A stretch of DNA of 64,000 nucleotides from contig CABJAE010000004.1 of NCBI GenBank assembly GCA_902363535.1, positions 101,108 through 165,107 of the forward strand, written 5' to 3'. The position numbers and the translations under genes are program-made. The notes beneath the pieces are model-generated. The model searched no databases. It was not told the origin of the DNA and saw nothing but the letters and a program-made list of their open reading frames with translations. This DNA is from Peptoniphilaceae bacterium (GTDB lineage Bacteria; Bacillota; Clostridia; Tissierellales; Peptoniphilaceae). Shown here in pieces: positions 50,242 through 57,520 of this stretch; position 1 is the first letter of the stretch, and every line of letters starts with the position of its first letter.

Positions 50242-51285
50242 TCAGTTCTTCAAAAATCGAATGATGTCCCAAATGACGATCTCGCTGGCGCTTTCGTGGA
50301 GCAGATCGTGTTTCATGTGGGGATAAATTTTGTTTTCGTAATCTTCATACCCTAATTTGTAGAAAGTTTTCGCCGTATCCGCCAATCCCTTGGCGCCGCC
50401 GGTGAGGGGATCTTCCGTGCCGTTTAAAGCCAGCACTTTCAGATCGGGATTCTTCACGGCGTAGCGGCCGTAATCTTTTAAGCGGGAGGCGCTGTCCCAA
50501 ATGGCCATGGCGCCGCCGTTTAAATAGTAATTCACCAATTTGTCGTCGCCTCTGAAGGAATGTAAAAAGGCGGGATTGTTGCTGATCGTATCCAGGGCCG
50601 CCTTGGTCTTTGAATCCATCATGCGGATCAGGGCGCCGCGGCGCTTGGGGCTGGTGTAGAAGCTTTCCACATTGCCGAAAAACAAACCGATGCCGGCTTG
50701 GGGCGGGTAGCACACCAGGCCCGTTAAGATCAATTTCTCGATGGCATCGTCGTGGGCCATAATGTAGTTTCTCGCGATCAAAGAGCCGAAGGAGTGGCCG
50801 AACATGGCAAGTGGCAGGCCCGGGTAGCGATTTTTAAAAAACAGGGTGAGGGCGTATTGATCCGCCACGATGTCGTCGATGGATGAGATATAGGCCCGGG
50901 GATGATCCGCCGAGACGGAATCGCCGTGGCCCCGATTGTCCGAGAGGAGCACGGTGAAGCCCGCCTGCGCCAGGCGGTGGGCGAAGACTTTGTAATAGCC
51001 GGAATGTTCCTGTGCCCCATGGACGATTTGCACGAGGCCCCGTGGATTCTCGGCTTCGATAATGGTAAAGGCCAGGGGCAGGCCGTCGATGGGGGATTTG
51101 TAGGCGCCGGTGATCATGCCGTCTTCGTGATCATAAAGGGCCAGGCGATGAATGGGGCCTGATGCTTCCCAGAGGGCCAGCTTGCGGGCGGTATTCTTTT
51201 CACGAGCTTTCGCCGAAAGTTGCGGCACGATGGAGGCGCCGACAAGAAGGCCTGCGGCCAGAGGCCATGGGCTGCGTTTTTTCAT
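50242..51285 (-). CDS. Alpha/beta hydrolase, lysophospholipase-like
   Basis: A 347-residue serine hydrolase of the monoacylglycerol lipase/lysophospholipase group. It has an N-terminal hydrophobic stretch (WPLAAGLLVGASIVPQLSA) that may anchor or export it, an oxyanion region QIVHGAQEHSGYY, DNRGHGDS, the nucleophile elbow GHSFGS (about 168), an acid in NGTEDPLTG and a terminal His in HMKHDLLHE. The substrate would be a membrane lipid monoester. GGAGG precedes the ATG. Confidence 0.9.
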   Translation of the reverse strand: MKKRSPWPLAAGLLVGASIVPQLSAKAREKNTARKLALWEASGPIHRLALYDHEDGMITGAYKSPIDGLPLAFTIIEAENPRGLVQIVHGAQEHSGYYKVFAHRLAQAGFTVLLSDNRGHGDSVSADHPRAYISSIDDIVADQYALTLFFKNRYPGLPLAMFGHSFGSLIARNYIMAHDDAIEKLILTGLVCYPPQAGIGLFFGNVESFYTSPKRRGALIRMMDSKTKAALDTISNNPAFLHSFRGDDKLVNYYLNGGAMAIWDSASRLKDYGRYAVKNPDLKVLALNGTEDPLTGGAKGLADTAKTFYKLGYEDYENKIYPHMKHDLLHESASEIVIWDIIRFLKN

Positions 51286-51303
51286 GGAAACCTCCTTTAT
51301 CTC

Positions 51304-52566
51304 CTAAAAATCTTCCGTGGTGAAAAATGCGCGGACGGCGTCGTAGAAATCCGACACATCGTCGACGTGAACCACTTCGTGGACGCCGTGCATGGCCCAG
51401 GTGGCGATGCCGATGTCGATGGCTTCCATGTCTACGTGGCGCAGGCTCAAAGGCCCGATGGTGGAGCCGCCCCGTTGACCGTGGGGATTGGCGAAGGTCT
51501 GCACCTTCAGGCCCGCCCCCTTCATCATGCGCTTAAATCTTGCGCTGCTGTGGCCTTGGGTGGCGTAGCTTCTGCTGGCGGAAAGCTTCACCGTGACGCC
51601 GCCGCCTAAAACAGGGGATGCGGAAGGATTGGCCTTGTCCCGATAGTTCGGATGATCTGCGTGGGCCATGTCGCAGGAGAGGAGGAAGCTTCTCGCCAGG
51701 GCGCGGAAGTAGGCCTCCTCGCCTAAGTCGCCGACGATGCGGCGAAGCACATTGGGAAGGAAACTGCTGTCGCCGCCGCTTTGGGTGAGGCTGCCGATTT
51801 CTTCCTGATCGGCCAGGTAGACCACTTGGGTGAGGTTCTCGCTTACCTCGGCGGATAAAGCCATAAAGGCCGGGTAGGCCGTGGCTAAATTATCCAGTCG
51901 CGGCGAAGAGAGCCATTTTTTGTCGGCGCCCACGAGGATACTGTCCCCCCAGGGATAAAAGTACAAATCGTAGTCCAAGATCTCTTCGGGATTCGCATCG
52001 GCGAGAGCGGCCAAATCCTTCAAGAAGCCGCCGTCGTCCCAGGATTTTGCGGCCAGGGGCACCAGATCTTTTCCCGCCTTAAAGACGTGGCCGTTGTTCA
52101 CGTCCTTGTGCAAGTGGGGCGCCAGATGGGGAATGGTGGCCACGGGATCACGAAAGTCTACGGGCACGCTCTTTACGCCGGCCTCCCCATCCACGATCAC
52201 ACGGCCCGCCAGCGACAGGGGCCGGTCGAACCAGTCGGCATTAATGATGGCGCCGTAAGGTTCCACATCCATTCTCACGCAGTCCTTTTCGCCGCGCACG
52301 CCGCCGGGCAAAAGGCGCAGAGCCGGGCTGTCCGTGTGGCTGATCACTGTGCGAAAAGCCATGGTCTCGGGATCTCTCTTTCCCATGGAAAAGAGGAGGA
52401 TGGCTCCGTCTTCGTTTACCACGTAATACTTGCCGCCTTCTTCCAGCTCCCAGGCGTCTTCGCGATCGAGGCGCACAAAGCCCGCCGCCGCCATTTGTAT
52501 ATGCTCCACCACTTGGTAGGAAGTGGGGCTTAAATCCACGAAAGACTGTAAATCCTTAATATTCAT
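51304..52566 (-). CDS. M18 family aspartyl aminopeptidase
   Basis: A 420-residue zinc aminopeptidase. Metal and catalytic residues appear in VISHTDSPALRL, HVFKAGKDLVP (context), LADQEEIGSLTQSG, the SCDMAHADHPNYRDKANPSA block and MHGVHEVVHVDDV, all as in the M18 (ApeA/DNPEP-like) family. The N-terminal SPTSYQVVEHIQ is characteristic. It releases acidic N-terminal residues from peptides. GGAG with a good spacer precedes the ATG. It leads the operon lipase-thiamine-mrp by a short gap. Confidence 0.92.
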   Translation of the reverse strand: MNIKDLQSFVDLSPTSYQVVEHIQMAAAGFVRLDREDAWELEEGGKYYVVNEDGAILLFSMGKRDPETMAFRTVISHTDSPALRLLPGGVRGEKDCVRMDVEPYGAIINADWFDRPLSLAGRVIVDGEAGVKSVPVDFRDPVATIPHLAPHLHKDVNNGHVFKAGKDLVPLAAKSWDDGGFLKDLAALADANPEEILDYDLYFYPWGDSILVGADKKWLSSPRLDNLATAYPAFMALSAEVSENLTQVVYLADQEEIGSLTQSGGDSSFLPNVLRRIVGDLGEEAYFRALARSFLLSCDMAHADHPNYRDKANPSASPVLGGGVTVKLSASRSYATQGHSSARFKRMMKGAGLKVQTFANPHGQRGGSTIGPLSLRHVDMEAIDIGIATWAMHGVHEVVHVDDVSDFYDAVRAFFTTEDF

Positions 52567-52680
52567 AACTGCTCCTTTCAGTACTATTCACTCCTATTAG
52601 TATAACAGAATTCATTACATCCCTTGTATCTTTCTTCTTCTCCGGGGTATATACTTATTAGAAAAGGAGGCATGTATTTT

Positions 52681-54021
52681 ATGGATTCCGCTGGGCAGAT
52701 CCTGCCCGAATTACTTCTCATTGTCCTACTCACAGCGGCTAACGCTTTTTTCACCGCCACGGAAATCGCCCTGGTCTCCGCCAATCGGGAGCGCATAAGC
52801 AATTTGGCGGAAGAAGGCGACAGGCGGGCGCAAAAAATTTTGGCCCTTACGAAAAATCAATCCCGCTTCCTCTCCACAGTGCAAACGGGGACGACACTGG
52901 CGAGCTTTTTCGCCGCGGCACTGGGCGCCAAGGCCTTTGTGCCTCTTCTCTCCGCGCTCTTTTTGTCCGCCGAGATTTCTTTTTCCGACACCTTGGCCTT
53001 TGTTCTCGTGATCTTTATCCTCTCCTACATCAGCCTGGTCTTCGGCGTCTTGGTGCCCAAGCGCATCGCCCTGCAAAAGGCCGAGCAAACGGCCCTGAAA
53101 AACGCCGGGGCCGCCACGGTATTTTCCAAACTCATGGCGCCTTTTGTAAAGCTTATCGCCTTTACCACCACCTTGATCCTAAAGGCCACGGGCAATTACT
53201 CCAAAGATGTGGAGAAAAACATCAGCGAAGAGGAAATCAAGTCCTACCTCCGCGTGGGCCAACAACACGGTGTCATCAACGAATCCGGCGAAGTCATGAT
53301 GGTGAACATTATGGACTTCGACGACAAACTGGCCTACGAGATCATGACGCCCCGCACGGCCCTCTACATGCTGGATTACGACGAATTCGATACGGGAAAA
53401 ATCCGGGAAATGCTCGAATCCGGCTACAGCCGCGTGCCCGTCTATCGGGACAGTCCCGACCACATCGTGGGCACCATCTACATTAAAGACCTCTTCGTGG
53501 AATACGCCAAGCGCAGCTACCGCTCCATCGACATCGAGTCGGTGATGAAAAAGCCCTACTTCGTTCCCGAAACGAAAAACATCGACCGCCTCTTGCAGGA
53601 GCTGCAGTCCACGAAAAATTACCTGGCCATATTAATCGACGAATACGGCGGCTTGTCGGGCATGGTCACCATCGAAGACATTGTGGAAGAGATCGTCGGC
53701 GAAATCGAAGATGAATACGACCACGATCTGAAGCAGATTTTAAAAATTAACGACTACACCTATGTGGCCGACGGCATGGCGGAATTGGATACGATCAACG
53801 AACAGCTGGATCTGGAGCTGGAAAGCGAAAACCACGAAACCATCTCCGGCCTTACCATCGAGCTTTTGGGCTTTATTCCGGAAGCCGGAGACACGAAGAA
53901 ACACAAGGTCCTCTACGGCAATTCCGTAAAGCTTACCACTTTGGGCGTAACGGACAAGCGCATCGCCCGGGTTGAAATTCAACTCTTGGATCGAAAGGCG
54001 AAGAAAATCGAGGAGAAATAA
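52681..54021 (+). CDS. CNNM/CorC transporter-like protein with CBS pair
   Basis: A 446-residue membrane protein of the HlyC/CorC/CNNM family linked to Mg2+ or Co2+ handling. It has a DUF21 membrane domain (about 1-190; NAFFTATEIALVSANRERIS and GVLVPKRIALQKAE), a CBS pair (200-330; EIMTPRTALYMLDYDEFDTG and KPYFVPETKNIDRLLQELQS) and a CorC_HlyC domain (350-446). ATG at 52681 is preferred: AGGAGG is ten bases upstream, while the ATG at 52672 is only one base away. TATACT at about 52650 is the likely -10. Confidence 0.93.
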   Translation: MDSAGQILPELLLIVLLTAANAFFTATEIALVSANRERISNLAEEGDRRAQKILALTKNQSRFLSTVQTGTTLASFFAAALGAKAFVPLLSALFLSAEISFSDTLAFVLVIFILSYISLVFGVLVPKRIALQKAEQTALKNAGAATVFSKLMAPFVKLIAFTTTLILKATGNYSKDVEKNISEEEIKSYLRVGQQHGVINESGEVMMVNIMDFDDKLAYEIMTPRTALYMLDYDEFDTGKIREMLESGYSRVPVYRDSPDHIVGTIYIKDLFVEYAKRSYRSIDIESVMKKPYFVPETKNIDRLLQELQSTKNYLAILIDEYGGLSGMVTIEDIVEEIVGEIEDEYDHDLKQILKINDYTYVADGMAELDTINEQLDLELESENHETISGLTIELLGFIPEAGDTKKHKVLYGNSVKLTTLGVTDKRIARVEIQLLDRKAKKIEEK

Positions 54022-54033
54022 AAGGAGGCCTGA

Positions 54034-55182
54034 ATGAAGAAAAAAGCATTTGCTGCGCTGATTTTATCGGCCCTTCTCTTCCTGCCCCGAGCGGGTTTCG
54101 CCGAAGGAGAGCTGAAAAAGGATCCGACCCCCGCGGTAAAAATTCAGACGCTCTGCGAAGCGGGCCTCATCGTCGGCGACGAAACCGGCGATCTCGCCTT
54201 GGGCCGCCCCATTACCCGCGCGGAATTTTCCAAGGTCCTGGCCTGCGCTTTGAATCTTCAAGGGGATGCGGCGGCCCTTGAAAAAGAAACCTCGCCCTTT
54301 AAAGACGTGGCCGAGACCCACTGGGCCAAGGGCTATATCCACGCCCTTACCTTTGCCCAAGTGGATCGTCCTCTTCCTTTGATTCAAGGCTACAAAGACG
54401 GCAGCTTCTTGCCTGAGAAGCCCGTAAGCGGCGCCGAAGCGTCGAAAATCGCCGTGATCCTCGCCGACAAATCCCTTACCGCCGAGGAAGCCGCCTCCTT
54501 CGGTTGGCCCGACAGCTGGATCTACCGGGCCATGGCCTTTTCCCTTCCCGTGGCCGATTGCCCCTACAACGCGCCGGCCACCCGCGAAGCCGTCTTTCTC
54601 ACCCTCTACGACATTCTCTACACGAATCCCGATTACGATACGGAAATCGCCCGCTTCCTCTACTTAACCGATGGGCTCAATCGCCGCCGCACCTTCGATC
54701 ACGGGGCCTTTCAAGAAGCTTTTTTAAATCGCCTCAACGATGCCCGCAGGAAGAATCATTTGCGGCCCTTGGTTCTCGACAAAAGCCTGGAGGCCGGCGC
54801 CTACGCCCGGGCCAAAGAGCTCGCCCTTTACGGCAATATGCGAATCGAGGGCGAGCGCCACGTGCGGCCGGACAAGCGGCCCTACTACACGGCCTACGAT
54901 TATTTGAGCCACAAAAAGCCCGCCTACTTCATCGGCGAAAACCTCATTCAGTATCCCTTGCCGAAGACGGGTGCCGGCGGAGGTGCCGTCCTTCTTACGG
55001 ATCCCGAGGTTCTGGCCGAGGAATGTTTCAAGGCCTGGGAAAAGAGCCCGGGCCATCGGGACAATATGCTCTCGCCCATGTATAGGAAAATGAACATTCA
55101 GGTCTACACCGGCCCCACCATTCGAGACGAAGACGACGCGAGCGGAGGCATACTCGTCGGCGCCCTGGGACTGAGCCGATAA
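54034..55182 (+). CDS. SLH- and CAP-domain surface protein
   Basis: A 382-residue secreted protein. It has a signal peptide (MKKKAFAALILSALLFLPRA), N-terminal SLH repeats (LGRPITRAEFSKVLA, GYKDGSFLPEKPVSGAEASK, PYNAPATREAVFLTL), then a C-terminal CAP/SCP domain (about 225-380) with LNRLNDARRKNHLRPLVLD, the GENL motif and AWEKSPGHRDNMLSPMYRKM. SLH would tether it to the wall. Here the SLH block is N-terminal, opposite to the other two SLH proteins. It follows the CNNM gene by 12 bp with AAAGGAGG. CAP function in bacteria is mostly unknown. Confidence 0.93.
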   Translation: MKKKAFAALILSALLFLPRAGFAEGELKKDPTPAVKIQTLCEAGLIVGDETGDLALGRPITRAEFSKVLACALNLQGDAAALEKETSPFKDVAETHWAKGYIHALTFAQVDRPLPLIQGYKDGSFLPEKPVSGAEASKIAVILADKSLTAEEAASFGWPDSWIYRAMAFSLPVADCPYNAPATREAVFLTLYDILYTNPDYDTEIARFLYLTDGLNRRRTFDHGAFQEAFLNRLNDARRKNHLRPLVLDKSLEAGAYARAKELALYGNMRIEGERHVRPDKRPYYTAYDYLSHKKPAYFIGENLIQYPLPKTGAGGGAVLLTDPEVLAEECFKAWEKSPGHRDNMLSPMYRKMNIQVYTGPTIRDEDDASGGILVGALGLSR

Positions 55183-55286
55183 AGCCAACACAAAAGACAT
55201 GTGTGAAGACCTGTTTTTTCAGTTGAATTAGCCGAGAATAGATCACCTTCATTTAAGAGCGCCACCTTATCGAGGCATCTTTGTTC

Positions 55287-55315
55287 TTGCCCCCCCCTAA
55301 AAAATAATGTATAAT
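55287..55315 (+). promoter_or_regulatory. Promoter of the microprotein pair
   Basis: TTGCCC, 17-bp spacer, TATAAT, 46 bp before the first microprotein ATG. The C8 run between 55290 and 55297 touches the -35. Confidence 0.8.
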
Positions 55316-55360
55316 GAATAAAGAAACGATTCGAAAAAATGACATGACAAGGAGGCTGTT

Positions 55361-55492
55361 ATGAAGATTATCTCTTTATTGGCGGGGTTTTTCGTCCTCG
55401 CCCTCGTCCTTCTTCTTGTGATCCTTTTAATCCGCCGGCTTTCAGCCGATGAAAAAGATAGAAAAGATCGAGGAAATAGAGATCGAGACTGA
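55361..55492 (+). CDS. Small membrane microprotein A, 43 residues
   Basis: An unrecognised microprotein with a strong AGGAGG five bases before the ATG. A single hydrophobic helix (LLAGFFVLALVLLLVILL) is followed by IRRLSADEKDRKDRG and an acidic-basic tail, giving an N-outside or N-inside single-pass topology. It is clearly homologous to the 50-residue protein 44 bp downstream: both carry an ILLIRRL-x-ADE-x-DRK junction. Shared promoter and terminator show a two-gene operon. No known family assigned. Confidence 0.75.
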   Translation: MKIISLLAGFFVLALVLLLVILLIRRLSADEKDRKDRGNRDRD

Positions 55493-55536
55493 CAAACCTC
55501 GATCCGGCAACAAATTCGATTCAAGGAGGTATAACC

Positions 55537-55689
55537 ATGTTACAAGGGCTCGCCTTACTCGTGTTCATCGGCAAATTCGCCTTTGCCATCGCCGCTTTCG
55601 TTCTCATCATCCTTTTAATTCGCCGCCTTTTGGCCGACGAACGGGACAGAAAAGAACGAAAAGAAAGAGAACATAACGAAGACAAATAA
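55537..55689 (+). CDS. Small membrane microprotein B, 50 residues
   Basis: Paralogue of the preceding microprotein. AAGGAGG lies six bases before the ATG. One hydrophobic span (FAIAAFVLIILL) is followed by IRRLLADERDRKERKEREH and a charged tail. Codon choice at the ILLIRRL-ADE junction is conserved but not identical, so selection is on the protein, not a recent DNA copy. It ends just before a strong terminator. Function unknown; it may be a membrane-associated regulator or a tiny transport accessory protein. Confidence 0.78.
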   Translation: MLQGLALLVFIGKFAFAIAAFVLIILLIRRLLADERDRKERKEREHNEDK

Positions 55690-55699
55690 ATTTGCGAAC

Positions 55700-55723
55700 A
55701 AACGCCTTTCGGGGCGTTTTTTT
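55700..55723 (+). terminator. Terminator of the microprotein operon
   Basis: Stem AACGCC/GGCGTT with loop TTTCGG and seven T. Confidence 0.9.
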
Positions 55724-55740
55724 CTTGCAAAAATTTCCAC

Positions 55741-55773
55741 AAAAAAATCGAGCAAGCCCGAGCTTACCCGATT
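55741..55773 (-). terminator. Terminator of the tautomerase gene
   Basis: Stem AATCGGGTAAGC/GCTTGCTCGATT with loop TCGG and seven T on the minus strand. Confidence 0.88.
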
Positions 55774-55793
55774 TTCTCAAAAGCAATAAAACC

Positions 55794-55964
55794 TTAGTGG
55801 CCTTCGTTGTAATAGTCGTTGCGCTTCATGTCTTGGAACACCACGTGAACGTGTTCCCGGGGCGTGTCCGCCAATTCGTGGATCGTGTCCGTGATTTCCT
55901 TGGCGATTTTTGCCTTCACTTCGTCAGAACGGCCTTCGATTAATTCGACGTGAACGATGGGCAT
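55794..55964 (-). CDS. 4-oxalocrotonate tautomerase family protein
   Basis: A 56-residue protein starting MPIVHVELIEGRSDEVKAKI. Pro1, exposed after Met removal, is the general base of 4-OT enzymes. LADTPREHVHVVFQDM continues the usual beta-alpha-beta fold. Such proteins keto-enol tautomerise small 2-oxo acids; the substrate here is unknown. GGAGG is seven bases before the ATG. It is monocistronic with its own terminator. Confidence 0.9.
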   Translation of the reverse strand: MPIVHVELIEGRSDEVKAKIAKEITDTIHELADTPREHVHVVFQDMKRNDYYNEGH

Positions 55965-56042
55965 GTGCTACCTCCTTTGTCCTCTGCAATCTTTCTCTCA
56001 TTATTATAAAACGGCATGATCCGCCCTTCAAGTCGGGCAAAT

Positions 56043-56066
56043 AAAAAAGTGCACCGTGAGGTGCAC
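56043..56066 (-). terminator. Terminator of the MATE gene
   Basis: Stem GTGCACC/GGTGCAC with a TCAC loop and six T on the minus strand, overlapping the region just past the stop at 56070. Confidence 0.88.
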
Positions 56067-56069
56067 CGA

Positions 56070-57425
56070 TCAATCTCTTTCCACAATGGGTTTGATTTCT
56101 TTCTCGTTTACTTTTTTCATAAAGGCGATGGCGATGAGCATGGCCATGAGTTCCGCAATGGGGTAGGCGAGCCATACATAGGCCAAGACGCCGGTTCTCG
56201 AGAAGAGATAGGCCAAGGGCACAATAAAGATCAATTGGCGAACCAGATTCACGATCATGCTCAAGAGGCCGTTGCCGAAGGATTGGAAGATTCCGGAGCT
56301 GATAATGCTCACGGCGGCAAAGATAAAGCTGAAGGAGATGATCCTCAGGGCCACGACGCCGATGGAGAGGAGTTCCGGCGAGGGGTCGAAGAAGCCCATG
56401 AGTTGCGCCGGAAAGAGTTGGAAGATAATAAAGCCCACGCTCATGACCACCAGGGCCACTTTGTAGGCCAGCTTCATGACTTCGTAGATTCGATCCCTGT
56501 GCCCGGCGCCGTAGTTGTACGCGATGATGGGGATCAGGCCGTTGTTCATGCCGAAGATGGGCATGAAGATGAAGCTTTGCACTTTAAAGTAGATCCCGAG
56601 AGCCACCACGGCGGCGGCGCCGAATGCGGCGAGAATGGCGTTGATCAAAAAAACGGACAGAGAATTTACGGAAATCATAATGGCCGAGGGGATGCCCACG
56701 GCCAAAATACCCTTAATGATGTCGCCGTTGACATGGAAGTGATCTTGAAGGAGGTTGATTTCCTTGTTCCGCTTGAAATTCAAATAGAGGCCGAATAGAA
56801 AGGCGATGATTTGGCTCGTTACCGTGGCCACCGCCGCCCCGACGACGCCCAGTTTCGGGAAGAAGGCCCAGCCGAAAATAAAGAAGGGGTCGAGGATAAT
56901 GTTCAGCACCGCGCCGAAGAGCTGGGTGTACATGCTGTAGACGGCAAGGCCCGTGGATTGCAAAAGCCGCTCCATGCAGATCTGGCCGCAAAGACCCACG
57001 CTGAACATAAAGCAGATGTTTAAATAGCGCACCCCGTCTTTTATGATTTCGGGATCGGCGGTTTGCATGCCGATTAACTGCGGCGAGGCCATGGTCCCGA
57101 AGACGGCAAAAAGAATGGCGACGATCATATTTAGCAGAATGCCGTGTTGGGCGCAGAGATTGGCTTCCCGCTGATTTTTCGCGCCTAAGTGGCGACTCAA
57201 AAGGGCATTCATGCCCACGCCGACGCCGATGGAAAAGGCGTTAATGAGCATTTGCATGGGAAAGGCCATGCTCACCGCCGCCAGGGCTTTCTCTCCTAAG
57301 CGGGAGACCCAGATGCTGTCCACGATATTGTACAGGGCCTGTACGAGCATGGACAAGGCGATGGGCAGGGATATGCTCATCAATAGCTTCGGTATGGGCT
57401 CGTAGCCCATTCTGTTTTCTTCCAT
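56070..57425 (-). CDS. MATE family efflux transporter
   Basis: A 451-residue antiporter with 12 predicted membrane helices in two related halves. N-half marks include LMSISLPIALSMLVQALYNI and VGVGMNALLSRHLGAKN; C-half marks include FGMNNGLIPIIAYNYGAGHR. MATE pumps exchange Na+ or H+ for cationic drugs or metabolites; the substrate is unknown. AGGAGG is six bases before the ATG at 57425; the upstream frame extension is not needed. The gene is flanked by terminators, so it is transcribed alone. Confidence 0.94.
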   Translation of the reverse strand: MEENRMGYEPIPKLLMSISLPIALSMLVQALYNIVDSIWVSRLGEKALAAVSMAFPMQMLINAFSIGVGVGMNALLSRHLGAKNQREANLCAQHGILLNMIVAILFAVFGTMASPQLIGMQTADPEIIKDGVRYLNICFMFSVGLCGQICMERLLQSTGLAVYSMYTQLFGAVLNIILDPFFIFGWAFFPKLGVVGAAVATVTSQIIAFLFGLYLNFKRNKEINLLQDHFHVNGDIIKGILAVGIPSAIMISVNSLSVFLINAILAAFGAAAVVALGIYFKVQSFIFMPIFGMNNGLIPIIAYNYGAGHRDRIYEVMKLAYKVALVVMSVGFIIFQLFPAQLMGFFDPSPELLSIGVVALRIISFSFIFAAVSIISSGIFQSFGNGLLSMIVNLVRQLIFIVPLAYLFSRTGVLAYVWLAYPIAELMAMLIAIAFMKKVNEKEIKPIVERD

Positions 57426-57456
57426 TCTTTCACCTCCTGTGGTTTTCTGACAAATG

Positions 57457-57480
57457 AAAAAGGGCACCTCGGCCCTTTTT
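57457..57480 (-). terminator. Terminator of the coiled-coil ABC exporter operon
   Basis: Stem AAAAAGGGC/GCCCTTTTT with loop CGAGGT, a bidirectional U-rich hairpin between the permease stop and the MATE gene. Confidence 0.85.
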
Positions 57481-57520
57481 CCATTCCACTATGCTACCAC
57501 TACACATAGGCCGAGTCAAG

